Shown here in pieces: positions 20,468-32,248 of a stretch of DNA of 64,000 nt. Positions within the stretch are counted from its first letter, which is position 1, and every line of letters begins with the position of its first letter. The notes under the pieces are model-generated. The model was not told the DNA's origin, did no database searches, and saw nothing but the letters and a program-made list of their open reading frames with translations. Where the stretch lies: NCBI GenBank assembly GCA_963971285.1, contig OZ020255.1:10188931-10252930 (forward strand), read 5' to 3'. Source of the stretch: Astropecten irregularis. Its lineage: Eukaryota > Echinodermata > Asteroidea > Paxillosida > Astropectinidae. A program made the translations under genes and the position numbers.

Positions 20468-21420
20468 GGAGTTATGTGTTGTATTCAGTATGATTGTTTT
20501 CGCCTTGTTCTGCCATATTATTGATTTGCAAAGTGAGTAATCTTGATCTGGGAGATGGGGGAGGGGCAGTCATCGAAGTTTCACTTTGATGATTGATTTT
20601 CCCTTGTCTCCTTGTTCATGTTGTTTCCATATTTATTTATTTTTATTTATTTATTGATTTGTATTTATTGATTGATTTATTTCAGTTAAGTGTATTGTAT
20701 ATTCATGATTGTTTTCGCCTTGTACTGCCATATTATTGTTTTGCAAAGTGAGAAATCTTGATCAGGGAGATGGGGGAGGGGCAGTCATCAAGGTTTCACT
20801 TTGATGATTGATTTTCCCTTGCCTCCTTGTTCATATTGTTTCCAGTGCCTCTAGTTTAATCTCAGTCCGTGATTATTTGTCATTTATTTATTTGTAGATA
20901 AAATTTATTTACATGCTATCTCTTTATCAAATTTTTTATTTCATATCTCTTGTTGTGAGTGGATCAACAGGCTCTTGAGCTACAGTGTTTAATTATACTT
21001 GTGTTGATCCTGGCCATCATAATTAGAGTTGTTCCTGTAAAAGTTGTACATGTACATGTATGTTGTTTAGTTCATGTGAACTGTATTTTCTTGCTGTCTT
21101 CTTGCTTTTATTGTCTTTTATTTGTTTGTTTCCTTTAATTTATTTATTTGTAGATTAAATTTATTTATATGTACATGTATATATATAAAATTATTTATTT
21201 TATGTCTCTTTTGTGAGTGGATCAACAGGCTCTTGAGCTACAGTGTTTTATTATACTTGTGTTGATCCTGGCCATCACAATTAGAGTTGTTCCTGTATGT
21301 TGTTTATTTAATGTCAACTGTATTTTTTGTCTTCTTGCTTTTTAAGTCATGTACTTGTTTACTGTATTCATTTGTTGTGTGATTCTGGCCGAATAAATAA
21401 TAATAATAATAATAAACGTG
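20468..21420. repeat. Two successive tandem duplications ending in an ATA tail
   Basis: A block starting ATGATTGTTTTCGCCTTGT occurs at about 20490 and 20704. A second block with GTGAGTGGATCAACAGGCTC occurs at about 20957 and 21216. The end GGCCGAATAAATAATAATAA (near 21389) looks like a retrotransposon 3' tail, so this may be the duplicated 3' UTR of a LINE; no RT sequence remains. Confidence 0.5.
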
Positions 21421-23261
21421 CTATTTAAGTATTATTTAGCCTGAGGCCTACAGTGAAACACTCCATTTTAAGTTACATTTAGGCATGTAGGCCTATAAAC
21501 AAAAACATTAACACTGTTAATAATTTGTAGCTCTTTGATAATTCACACTGTATACAACCATGGAGGTAGAAATCCATGATACAACGTGCATGGTACATAC
21601 ACCACCGCATGCATATCAAAACCCACAGGTCGGCCGTGGGAATGCAGCGATCTCTGCATTGTTTGACCCGGGCGTTGCCATGGGAGCTGACCGCAGGCCT
21701 CGAAGTTCAGGTTTTGCCTAAGGGGAATGACCAAATATGACCAGCGTCATTCTTATATATCATACATATTCAACAGTGTGCCATGGTGACGAAGTAGCGC
21801 GCTACATACATTATACTAACGAGGTGCGCGCGCAACTCACAGCCCTTACACGACTCCCAAGACTATGTTATCGAAGGCCTTTACGAATGGGTGTACGTAC
21901 GTGCGTGTCAGTGCGGATAATCGGTTCGTACGTTCGAGTACGGTAATAACATAGTCGTGGACCAAGACTAGCTTAGGCCTAGTATAGGTACATAATTATT
22001 GGAAGTTTAGGCCTAGGCTATTGTGAGTTTGGCCGAGTTTGCAACAGGCCTTTGGCCGGGTTTGTTGCGAAGACAGTTTGTAATCAAATTAACGTGAACC
22101 TGTGATAGTGTAGGCAGAAAATGTGTTCGTCATAAACACGAACAGAGGCATAAAAGTATGACTGAGGCCAGTACTACATTAGCAGACGAGAACAAGTCAG
22201 AAATTCTTGCTGCGGCTAAAATCATGATCTTAGGCTATACCGTGGGATGTCCGCAGTACAGGGAATAAATTCGACCACATAAGATGTAGGCCTACAGTAA
22301 TTATTGGCAGTTTTGCGTCTTGTATTGTAACATACATTCAGCATAATTATAAGGCCAACAATATGATTTTTCAAGAAAGTTCTATGAAAGTTGTACTGAC
22401 TGAAATTTAAATAAAATGAACAATATTATTGAGGTCAACAATATTTTGTAACCGGTGTAAAATTATTATCAAAGTGAGCTGAATATGACATGTCTCATTT
22501 TCTTCAACAGATTTATTGATTCCCAACTTTAATGTATATTGATTACTGAGCCACAAACATATAAATTATTCCCTAAATCACCAGTTCATATCGTCCGTAG
22601 TACATGTGGAATACATTACAGTCATAGTGGAATGGATAATTATTTTTTTACCATTTGTCAATTATAACCTTCCTGACCGTAACCTACACATTAAAAACAT
22701 ACAGTATTAAAGTGCATTGGCTTTTACTATTAAAGAAACAAAAGTCCCAAAATTCAAATGTTCTATAGACCGATCCGACGGCACGACATACCATCCGCCA
22801 TTACTGCGGTGTCCTGCCTCCCTTTTGTACATGTATGGCAACAGAAGAAATTACGATCCGCCGCACTCCTTACTGCATGCAGGGTGTACGTCCCCTGATA
22901 CACCGCAGGGCCAATTACATGAATCGCAAGTCGGATTCGTGCATTGTTTTTTACATGGTGAAAATTTAGTTCTTGTATTTGTTTTCTTCCATATTCGAAT
23001 CACTTTTTATAAATCACTGATGCGTCCTATAAAAGTTCGGACTTTTTTTCACGTTACGTAAAAATACAAGAAAACATTCTGCACATGCAAGATCATGAAA
23101 GAAATAAAGTCAAACAAAAAGGTGAGAACAAATAATTAATAGTGATTATTACATCATTATTCAAACCCAACACAATTTGCCAGGCCACTTTCATCAAACC
23201 AATATGACTCCCAAACTCAACACTACACTATTCACTATTCAGTACCCAAATTAATCCAACC

Positions 23262-23415
23262 GGCCTAACCCTACTCAACCCAGCCCAGCCCAACCCAACC
23301 CAACCCAACCCAACCCAACCCAGCCCAGCCCAGCCCAGCCCAGCCCAGCCCAGCCCAGCCCAGCCCATCCCAGCCCAACTCAACCCAACCCAACTCAACC
23401 CAACCTGACCCAACA
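23262..23415. repeat. CCCAA/CCCAG pentamer array
   Basis: Pure runs of CCCAA and CCCAG directly after the stop codon of transporter copy 1. The apparent GWVGLGW-type frames on the minus strand are repeat artefacts. A longer array follows copy 3 (29236-29812) and a decayed one follows copy 2 (about 26040-26155). Confidence 0.9.
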
Positions 23416-23417
23416 AC

Positions 23418-25160
23418 CTAGTCCTTTGCTTCACAGCGTGGTAGAAGACATCGTGTCGACGCCACAATGACCGACATGATGAGCGAGACGACTCCCATTG
23501 TCACAAAGACAGTCTCGTAGTCTCCGGATACATCACGAATCCACCCTGTCCAAACAAGAGCAAAAGTGCCATTAAATCATTACTACCGTGACGTATTGTT
23601 TCATTAACGAAAGTAACGTTCGTAGGAATGTTGAGAGTCGGATACGTGGGAAGGCATAGTGAAATTTTTCGTCATTTTGTGTCCCATGTCTGCTTAGCCA
23701 TCCATTACTGTACTCACCAGCAAGAACTCCTCCTGCAAGATCTCCTAAGCCCCAAGATACAAAACACCAGCCGTACGCCGACAAACGTTGATCCCCGGTA
23801 GCGTCCCGCGTCATGACAAATATCAGCGGCAAGATGAGTCCCATTGTCGTACCAGAGATGGAGGCTAAGGTCGCCAGGGCTGCATATGATGAGACTGCTA
23901 GAGGATCCAAGAGGCTAGACGCCATGAAGACCAGACAAGCTATGATGAAGATTGTGGAAGCCTTGAGTATCTCACGGTCAATCAGGGTACCGTGGCTTAG
24001 GCATCCTACCAGGGAGCCTACGCCGCCAAAGGTTGCCAAGTACGCCGATGGAGCCTCTCCGTAGCCAAGTGCCACACCGTGTGGTATGAGAAACAGGTGC
24101 CATATGGTGTATACCATTCTACCCAGCACAAACACCAATTGATACATGACGAACAACGGCTCAGCTAGTACCCTTACGTCAAATTGTTCAGCGACAAAAG
24201 ACAAAACTGTCTGACGAATGTTCCTTGTCTTATCATGCGACGATTCTTGACGTGGACGTCTTTTCCTCGTTGACGCTGGCCCCTTTTCGGCAAAATGATT
24301 CTGGACCGATGTATAATGCGCCGAAGTTGCAAACGGCCGAAGCAATGCTCCACATACAATGTAATTGAAGTTGAAGGCCCCCAAGAGTCCAAGGGCATTT
24401 CTCCAGCCATACGCTGACACCAGGTATTCCGATGCCGGAGGGAGTAACATCATACCGATTGTCCCACCGGCGAGGGAAAGGCCGTTGACAAAGGCAAAGT
24501 CGTCGGGAAAATAATCCATAATAGGTTTCACTGATGACACATAGACAAATGTCACGCCCAAGCCTGATTTGAGACAAAGACAATTTTAATTGTATGGCTT
24601 TTGCAGAGCAGAAAATATGTTTTAGTAATTTTAAGCAGATTAATATTAGTAGCCATGTTATCCTTTTTACTTTAGGCATGAGTAAAAACGTTATAGTCAT
24701 GATGGTCTGAACTTACTGGAAAGAGCAAAGCACACCACCAGTTGAGTAATTGATGAAGAAAGGGACGCTAGCAAGATAAACAGGGAATGTACAGATCCCC
24801 CGCCTATGACCAGCCATCGCGGCTCCCAAACTTTCATCAAGGCACCTGCGACTGGACCTTTACAAAGAAACAAAATTTAATGGTGAAGCATTGCGTTGTC
24901 ATCATCATATATCACCATTCCAAGTAGGTTTTATACAATATTAATGTGATCGACATACTCATGAGTACTTCACCGACTCCCTGGCTAGCGCCCCCTGCGA
25001 ACCCGACCGCTGCCACGCTGGTGGAGAAGCTGTCCACGAAATAAGGGAAGAAGACTCCCAGAGACTTGAAAGTGCCAAGAGACAGGAAGGCCGCCAAGAA
25101 ACGCGAGAGTAAAATCATCCACCGCCACGGAAGACGAGAGTGCTGCGAAAGCCTCTCCAT
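23418..25160 (-). CDS. Monocarboxylate transporter-like protein (SLC16 family), copy 1
   Basis: Proton- or solute-coupled transporter of the major facilitator superfamily, plasma membrane by family; the substrate cannot be read from sequence. Exons 25160-24959, 24857-24717, 24563-23718, 23545-23418; all internal junctions phase 1; 438 residues. The expected 12 membrane segments fall into two halves split by a charged loop (ASTRKRRPRQESSHDKTRN). The family segment after TM4 is present as DYFPDDFAFVNGLSLAGGTI. The usual TM1 signature DGGWGW is replaced by LPWRWMILLSRF. Copies 2 and 3 have identical exon sizes (202, 141, 846, 128). Several stretches, such as TM9-11 (GTTMGLILPLIFVM, FVSWGLGDLAGG), are private to this copy. 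No frameshift or premature stop. Confidence 0.88.
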
Positions 25161-26159
25161 TGTACGCCTTGCTTCAATATTATACTGTAGTATCAGAACA
25201 ACGCCACTGCACATGCGGCAAGGTCATTAATGGTCGTAGTGGGATCGGGTGTTGTCCTCAAATTTCATTTGTAAGGCCAATTCGGCTCTCTTACCACATC
25301 AGCATTTTTATGTTAACCTATTTGCATGCAGTTATGCTCTCATTATATTACTATTACTATTATTAACATCAGGACCTCATTAGTCCACCACACGGCGTGA
25401 AATTGCTCATCACGTGGACAGTATTTCCGTTGACACCGGTTCAAAGTGAGCTGAATATGACAATGTCTGAGTTTCTTCATCAGACTGATATTTATTCTCA
25501 TTATTCCTTTACCACTTTGTTATACATCAGTAATACTGAGCTACATATTATTATACCCTAATAAACATAAACAGTTATTTATACCACTCGCAGTCTGGAA
25601 TATCAATTACATGATGAATGGTTGATCAAATTACATTCCTATACGTGACCTTTATTTTAAAATATAATAAGCACAATGGCTTTTACTAAGGAAGCAAATT
25701 CCAATTATATTCAATATTATTATATACAAAGCCAGAATGAAGGTGATGATTTCTCTCTTAGACTTCAATCATATTTTAAAAATAGTTAGAACGTTTTATA
25801 CATTTCCATTTCCATATTACGTACAAATACTTAAAGAAAATAATTTTCTCCCATAAAGAAATAAGATAAAACAGAAACGAAACAGAACAACCGTGATTAT
25901 TCTTCTGAACTTATCGTGTTATAAACACAATATTTACTCATCCCTCTCCACTAAAAGAGCTATTATTGCCAAATTAAGGACACAGGAATTACTGTTAGCC
26001 AGATTCAGTCTCACAAACAATCTAGGACTCTAAAATAAACCGCACCAGCCCAACTTAAAAAACACTAACACATTACCCTAATCAACCCAATTCAGGCCAT
26101 TCCATTCCAATTCCAACCCATGGCATCCTACCTAACTAATACATAAACCATAGCACAAC
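25161..26159. other. Spacer between transporter copies 1 and 2
   Basis: The part after about 25440 aligns by eye with 22470-23210 and 28700-29230 (shared words CAAAGTGAGCTGAATATGAC, ACCACTTTGTTATACAT, CATAACATT-poor 3' flank), so it belongs to the duplicated unit. The pentamer array expected before the copy 2 stop is decayed to irregular CCAACCC words. Confidence 0.5.
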
Positions 26160-27916
26160 CTAGCCTTTTGCTTCACAGCATGGTAGAAGACAACGTGTCG
26201 ACGCCACAATGGCCGACATGATGAGCAAGACGACTCCCATTGTCATAAAGACAGTATCGTAGTCTCCGGATACATCCCGAATCCATCCTGTCCAAAAAAA
26301 GAGAGCAAAATTGTCATTATTTCATTACTACGTATATATAATACATGATCGTACCAGAACCAACTTTTGGCTTAAGTTGTGGAATGTGGAATGTTGAGAG
26401 TCACATACGTGGTTAGACAGTGCCCCCAACCCACTGTACTGTTAGACCACTCACCAGCAAGGGCTCCTCCTGTAAGCTGTCCTACACTCCCAAATACAAA
26501 GCACCAGCCGTACGCCGACATGTGTTGATCCCCGGTAACATTCCTCATTATGACATAAATCACCGGCCAGAGAACTCCCATTGCTGTACCAGAGATGGAG
26601 GCTAAGGTCGCCAGGGCTGCATATGATGATACTGCTAGAGGATCCAAGAGGCTAGACGCCATGAAGACCAGACAAGCTATGATCAAGAGTGTAGAAGCCT
26701 TGAGTATCTCACGGTCAATCAGGATACCGTGGCTGAGACGTCCTATCAGGGAGCCTACGCCGCCAAAGGTTGCCAAGTACGCCGATGGGGCCTCTCCATA
26801 GCCCAGTGCCACACCGTGTGGTATGAGAAACAGGTGCCATGTGGCGTATACCATTCCACCCAGCACAAACACCAATTGATAAATGATGAACAACGGCTCA
26901 GCTAGTACCCTTACGTCAAACTGTTCAGCGACAAAAGACAAAACTGTCTGACGAATGTTCCTTGTCTTATCATGCGACGATTCTTGACGTGGACGTCTTT
27001 TCCTCGTTGACGCTGGCCCCTTTTCGGCAAAATGATTCTGGACCGATGTATAATGCGCCGAAGTTGCAAACGGCCGGAGCAATGCTCCACATACAATGTA
27101 ATTGAAGTTGAAGGCCCCCAAGAGTCCAAGGGCATTTCTCCAGCCATACACTGACACCAGGTATTCCATTACCGGAGGGAACACCATCATACCGATCGTC
27201 CCACCGGCGAGAGAAAGGCCGTTGACAAAGGCAAAGTCGTCGGGAAAATAATCCATAATCGTTTTTATTGATGACACATAGACAAATGCCACGCCCAAGC
27301 CTGTTGAAACACAAACAAATTTGATCATGGCGGTTGCAGAGCAGACAATAATTATGTTTAAGTTATTGAAACGCGAGCAGATAATTAACTATGTCATCCA
27401 TGTTAGACATGAGTACAAACGTTATAATTTACTCAGTCAAGGTCTGAACTTACTGGAAAGAGCAAAGAACACCACCAGTTGAGTAATAGATGAAGAAAAG
27501 GACCCCAGCAAGATAAACACGGCAATTTCAGCTCCTCCGCATATGACGAGCCATCGCGGCTCCAACACTTTCATCAAGGCACCTGCGACTGGACCTTTAT
27601 AAAGAAACAATATTGAAAAGGACCAAGACAAAAGAAAACATTGCTTTGCGTTGTCCTCAGAATTGCTTACCTTGAGAAACATTCAAAGTAGGTTTCATAC
27701 AATTAAGGACATACTCATGAGCACTGTACCGACTCCCTGGCTAGCGCCCCCTGCGAACCCAACCACTGCCACGCTGGTGGAGAAGCTGTCCACGAAATAA
27801 GGGAAGAAGACTCCCAGGGACTTGAAAGTGCCTAGACCCAAGAAGGCCACGATGAAACGGGAGAGTAAAATCATCCACCGCCATGGTAGACGAGAGTGCT
27901 GCAAAGGCCCCTCCAT
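26160..27916 (-). CDS. Monocarboxylate transporter-like protein (SLC16 family), copy 2
   Basis: Exons 27916-27715, 27594-27454, 27300-26455, 26287-26160; phase 1 at each junction; 438 residues, ending CEAKG then TAG. The first exon begins MEGPLQHSRLPWRWMILLSR. The middle of exon 3 (NALGLLGAFNFNYIVCGALL through EKGPASTRKRRPRQESSHDK) is the same as in copy 1, while TM9-11 differ (GTAMGVLWPVIYVIM, FVFGSVGQLTGG). The start was chosen at the ATG preceding the conserved LPWRW segment in all three copies. Intact. Close identity in the centre with divergence in the late membrane segments suggests recent duplication plus local gene conversion or selection. Confidence 0.88.
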
Positions 27917-29235
27917 TATTATGCACTATACGGTGAGATCTGGCTTTGATAGTCGTTTAAAACAAAGCCGTCTGGTAACGGGCGTTCATGTAAAATGAAA
28001 CCCACTATGATGTGAACTAATCGCTCATTAAACGTGTATTCAATAACTAACATTGGTGGCTGTTATAGCATTACATAATTATACATGCATGAATTTCATG
28101 ACCGTGTCGTCTCTTTGTTGGCTGCTAGGCTTATTTTAGTCTCTAGTCACGATGGGATGAACCCGATGAACACATAATCCTGAATGATTCATGACTTGCA
28201 ACTGATGCATAAAACGTTTATTTGGAACGACTCTGAAATCGAGTTTGCAATGCGTTGGCCAATCACAGTCCGCGGAGCTCATCAACATTAATTTGCCAAA
28301 CCCTCATTTTTAATTTTATTTTAAAGCATTCAGTGAGCCCTATAATTATGTGACGATGAACTGCAGCCCTACATAGGATACGATGAGTTATCCTTCGTAA
28401 CTCAAGTTGTGATCAATCGTAGGGCTTCGTGAAATCGACTCAGGCTCATTTCTGCGACTGGCAAGATGTGAAAACTCCACGTGTGATTATTTGCTCCAGG
28501 TGGTGAAAACAGAATGCAGTTCATCTAATGTAGAGAAGCTTTTCTGCAAGTCGGGCCCAGCCGCTGAAAAGCCTGGCCTAGGCCTTTTAACTTAAAATCC
28601 GTGTCAAGATTGTCAACCCTGAACTTCGCTATATACAGTAGAGCTGCTTGGAATCAATCCATCCAAGTTTCTGGATGTATTCCATATACAGCTAAATAAA
28701 ACAGTCTATGATGTATTCCCATCTTCCGTCACCACTTTGTTGTACATTAATTGCTGAGCCATAAGCATTATACCCTAATTAACATAATCAGTCAATTCAT
28801 ACCACGTGCAGTCTGGGACATTGTAACATGACGAATGATTATTCAAATTACCTTCCTGTACATGACTTTCATTTAAAACAGATAAAATAAGCGCAGTTTC
28901 TTTTCTTAGGAAAACAAAATCCCCAAATATTTGATATACAAAGCCAGGATAAAAGTAATTTAAGTAAGTTTCTTTTTAAGATTCGAATCACATTACTTGT
29001 TTCATCTTAAAATTGTGCACTATTATGCAATTAAGAAAAAGAATAATTACCGCAAAAGAATAAGCAAAACACAAATGCAACAAAACAACTGCGATTATTA
29101 TTTTTATTAATGTATTAACTAACGAATTTTACACATTTTGTTAAACAATTTAAGCTAATGAATTGGGTCAAATTAAAGACAGACTTACTTTTAGCCAGAT
29201 CCATGCAATCTAACAATAACAAAATCATGGACTCC
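27917..29235. other. Spacer between transporter copies 2 and 3
   Basis: The proximal part is upstream DNA of copy 2 (candidate promoter). 28370-28443 is a truncated ATTTCA-ended hairpin (ends GGGCTTCGTGAAATCGACT). 28700-29230 matches the 3' flanks of the other copies. No further gene. Confidence 0.45.
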
Positions 29236-29812
29236 AAAATTATCCCAACCAGCCCAACCTAACAAATACTATGTGTTACCCCAATCAACCCAACCCAACC
29301 CAACCCCCAGAACGCAACCCAGCCCAGCCCAGTCAAACCAAATCCAACCCAACTTATCCCAAACCCAGCTCAACCCAACGCAAACTAACACAACCCAACT
29401 GAACGCAAACCAACCCAACCCAGCCTGGCCAACCCCAACCCAACCCAACCCAACCCAACCCACCCCATCCCATCCCAACCCAACCCAACCCAACCACCCC
29501 AACCCAAACCACCCAACTCAACCCAATCCAACCCATCCCAACCCAACCCAACCCAACCCAACCCAACCCGAGCCGAGCCATCCCAATCCATCCCATCGCA
29601 ACCAACTTGGCTCACCCAACTCAACCCAACCCACACCAACCCATCCCATCCCAACCCAACCATCCCGGCAACCCAACCCACCCAACTCAACCATCCCAAC
29701 CCAACCCAACCCAACCCATTCCATCCCATCCGATCTCAAACCACCCGACTCAACCCAACCCAACCCAGCCCAACCCAACCCAACCCAACTCAACCCAACC
29801 TGATCCAACAAC
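29236..29812. repeat. Long CCCAA-type pentamer array
   Basis: About 575 bp of CCCAA, CCCAG, CCCAT and CCACC variants ending at the stop of transporter copy 3. Long open frames run through it in several frames on both strands because the unit lacks stop codons; they are not genes. Confidence 0.92.
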
Positions 29813-32248
29813 CTAGTCCTTTGTTTCACAGCGTGGTAGAAGACAACGTGTCGACGCCACAATGACCGACATGATGAGCGAGACGACTCCCATTGTCACA
29901 AAGACAGTCTCGTAGTCTCCGGATACATCACGAATCCATCCTGTCAAAACAACACAAATACAACAATCATTCATGTTTGGCAGTCCCCAGTTAAGTCTCC
30001 CACCGTAATTTAGAACATTAATGACATGAACATTGATCCTTAATTCTTCTTGGGTTATGTTTCGTCGCTCATTCCTCTCACTTGCTAGACGTCTCATCAA
30101 CCGCCACAAATTGTGTTCATTCTTTGAACATTAATGTCGTTATCAAAATTAATTATGCCCAAAAATAACATTATTGTGATATTGTGATCAGCAACACAAA
30201 ATGGGAAAAGAAATTAACGAAGAGGAATTTACCTTCGTGCAAAGTGTGACAAACATTAAGCTGTGGTCACTCAGTGATGAGAGACAATAAACACATTCAA
30301 TTCGAAGAAAATGTTGGGTTTTTTTTCGGGACATGGCAGCAGGACTCGATGGTGAGAGTTGCACTGACATATTTTTCGTCATTGTGTCCCCTAGACCAGT
30401 AATTCGGACCCCGTATTCTACTCACCAGCAAGGACTCCTCCTGCAATTTGTCCCGCACCTAAAGACACGTAGGACCAGCCGTACGCCGACATGTGTTGAT
30501 CTCCTGTAACTTCTCTCATGATGACTATCGTCACCGGCAAGATTACTCCCATTGCTATCCCAGAGATGGAGGCTAAGGTCGCCAGGGCTGCATATGAGGA
30601 GACTGCTAGAGGATCCAAGAGGCTAGACGCCATGAAGACCAGATAGGCTATGGCGATGAGTGTAGAAGCCTTGAGTATCTCACGGTCAATCAGGATACCG
30701 TGGCTGAGACGTCCTATCAGGGAGCCGACGCCGCCAAAGGTTGCCAAGTACGCCGATGGAGCCTCTCCATAGCCCAGTGCCACACCGTGTGGTATGAGAA
30801 ACAGGTGCCACATGGTAAATACAATTCCACCCAACACAATCACCAACTGATAGATTATGAAGATCGGCTCAACCAGTACCCTTACGTCAAACTGCTCAGC
30901 GACGAAAGACAAAACTGTCTGACGAATGTTCCTTGTCTTATCACGCAACGATTCTTGACGTGGACGTCTTTTCTTCGGCGACGCTGGCCCTTTTTCCGCA
31001 AAATGATTCTGGACCGATGTATAATGCGCCGAAGTTGCAAACGGCCGAAGCAATGCTCCACATACAATGTAATTGAAGTTGAAGGCCCCCAAGAGTCCAA
31101 GGGCATTTCTCCAGCCATACACTGACACCAGGTATTCCATTACCGGAGGGAGTAACATCATACCGATCGTCCCACCGGCAAGAGAAAGGCCGTTGACAAA
31201 GGCAAAGTCGTCGGGAAAGTAATCCATAATAGGTTTCACTGCTGACACATAGACAAATGCCACGCCCAAGCCTGTTCAGATACAAGCAATATATTAACGG
31301 CGTTGGTAGAGCAGAAATTCTAGGTAATGACAATTTGTGCAGGTAATAAACTGATGCAACTAACTCCTCACCAGCCAAATCAATGACCTCAAATTTACAA
31401 AAATGCCGAGTAAGGAGGGCCTGACGCGTTTCGATCCTGGCAGAATCTTCATCGAAGACCATAGCCTACTACGATACAGAATTACAGATCCTAATGGGAT
31501 CGAACCGCGTCAGGCCTTCCTTATTACAAGTCGGGCAGATTAGTAAAGGTACAGTATATACAGGAATGGTGACGTACCCTAACAAAAGTGTATACAACTA
31601 TTATGGATAACTTTCAGGGAATGAAGATGGTGCTGCGCTGATAGAAACGCACTGTTAAAGATTTATCTAGAAAATCAGTAAAACAAAGACCGAAAACAGT
31701 TTTGATCTCGGGGTAAGATCAAAACCTTTCTTTAGGTTATAATGTAATCCATTTCAAGCATACGTATACGGACGTAATAGTCAAGGTCTGAACTTACTGG
31801 AAAGGGCAAAGCACACCACCAGTTGAGTAATAGATGAAGAAAAGGACGCCAAGAAGATAAACAAGGCATGTACAGATCCTCCGCCAATGATGAGCCATCG
31901 CGGCTCCCACACTTTCAGCAAGGCACCTGCGACTGGACCTTTACAAAGAAACAATGAAATTGAACATGATACAAAACCGTTGTACTGTGTTGTCCTCAGA
32001 AATTATAATTCCAAGTAGATTTTGTACAATATTAAATGTGACATACTCATGAGTACTTCACCGACTCCCTGGCTAGCGCCCCCTGCGAACCCGACTGCTG
32101 CCACGCTGGCGGAGAAGCTGTCCACGAAATAAGGGAAGAAGACTCCCAGGGACTTGAAAGTGCCAAGAGACAAAAATGTCGAGAAGAAACGGGAGAGTAA
32201 AATCATCCATCGCCACGATAGGCGAGACCGCTGTGAAAGCCCCTCCAT
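29813..32248 (-). CDS. Monocarboxylate transporter-like protein (SLC16 family), copy 3
   Basis: Exons 32248-32047, 31938-31798, 31271-30426, 29940-29813; phase 1 junctions; 438 residues, ending CETKD then TAG. Begins MEGLSQRSRLSWRWMILLSR. The loop is slightly altered (ASPKKRRPRQESLRDKTRN). TM9-11 are again private (GIAMGVILPVTIVIM, YVSLGAGQIAGG). Introns are longer than in copies 1 and 2: intron 2 contains a hairpin element (31409-31524) and a fragment of the TTAA element (about 31600-31730). Intact frame and splice sites, so all three copies look functional. Tissue use and substrate are unknown; the closest human groups would be the orphan SLC16 members. Confidence 0.88.
31409..31524. repeat. 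Hairpin element with AAGGAGGGCCTGACGCG ends
   Basis: The left AAGGAGGGCCTGACGCGTTT pairs with the right CGCGTCAGGCCTTCCTT. Inner GATCCT and GGATC words also pair. A cleaner relative lies at 44465-44569, and a half copy at about 7140-7190. Confidence 0.65.

Larger units (their letters stand above)
17191..23260. other. Gene-poor interval between COASY and the transporter cluster
   Basis: No supported gene. It holds the hairpins at 17401-17493, 17946-18099, 18107-18212 and 18234-18281, an ACTACT microsatellite (18283-18385), duplicated blocks at 20468-21420, and two related hairpins near 20014-20115 and 21845-21975 that share CCAAGACT and GTGTGTACGTAC. From about 22440 the sequence matches the 3' flanks of transporter copies 2 and 3, marking the edge of that tandem duplication. 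Confidence 0.5.

Noticed and set aside
22717-23061. 114-codon plus-strand frame
   Set aside because: No domain-like pattern, no splice or promoter context, and it overlaps the duplicated 3' flank of the transporter unit.
29273-29862. Long frames on both strands rich in Pro-Asn-Gln-Thr or Gly-Trp-Leu
   Set aside because: They run through the CCCAA-type pentamer array; the unit has no stop codon in several frames, so the frames are automatic.
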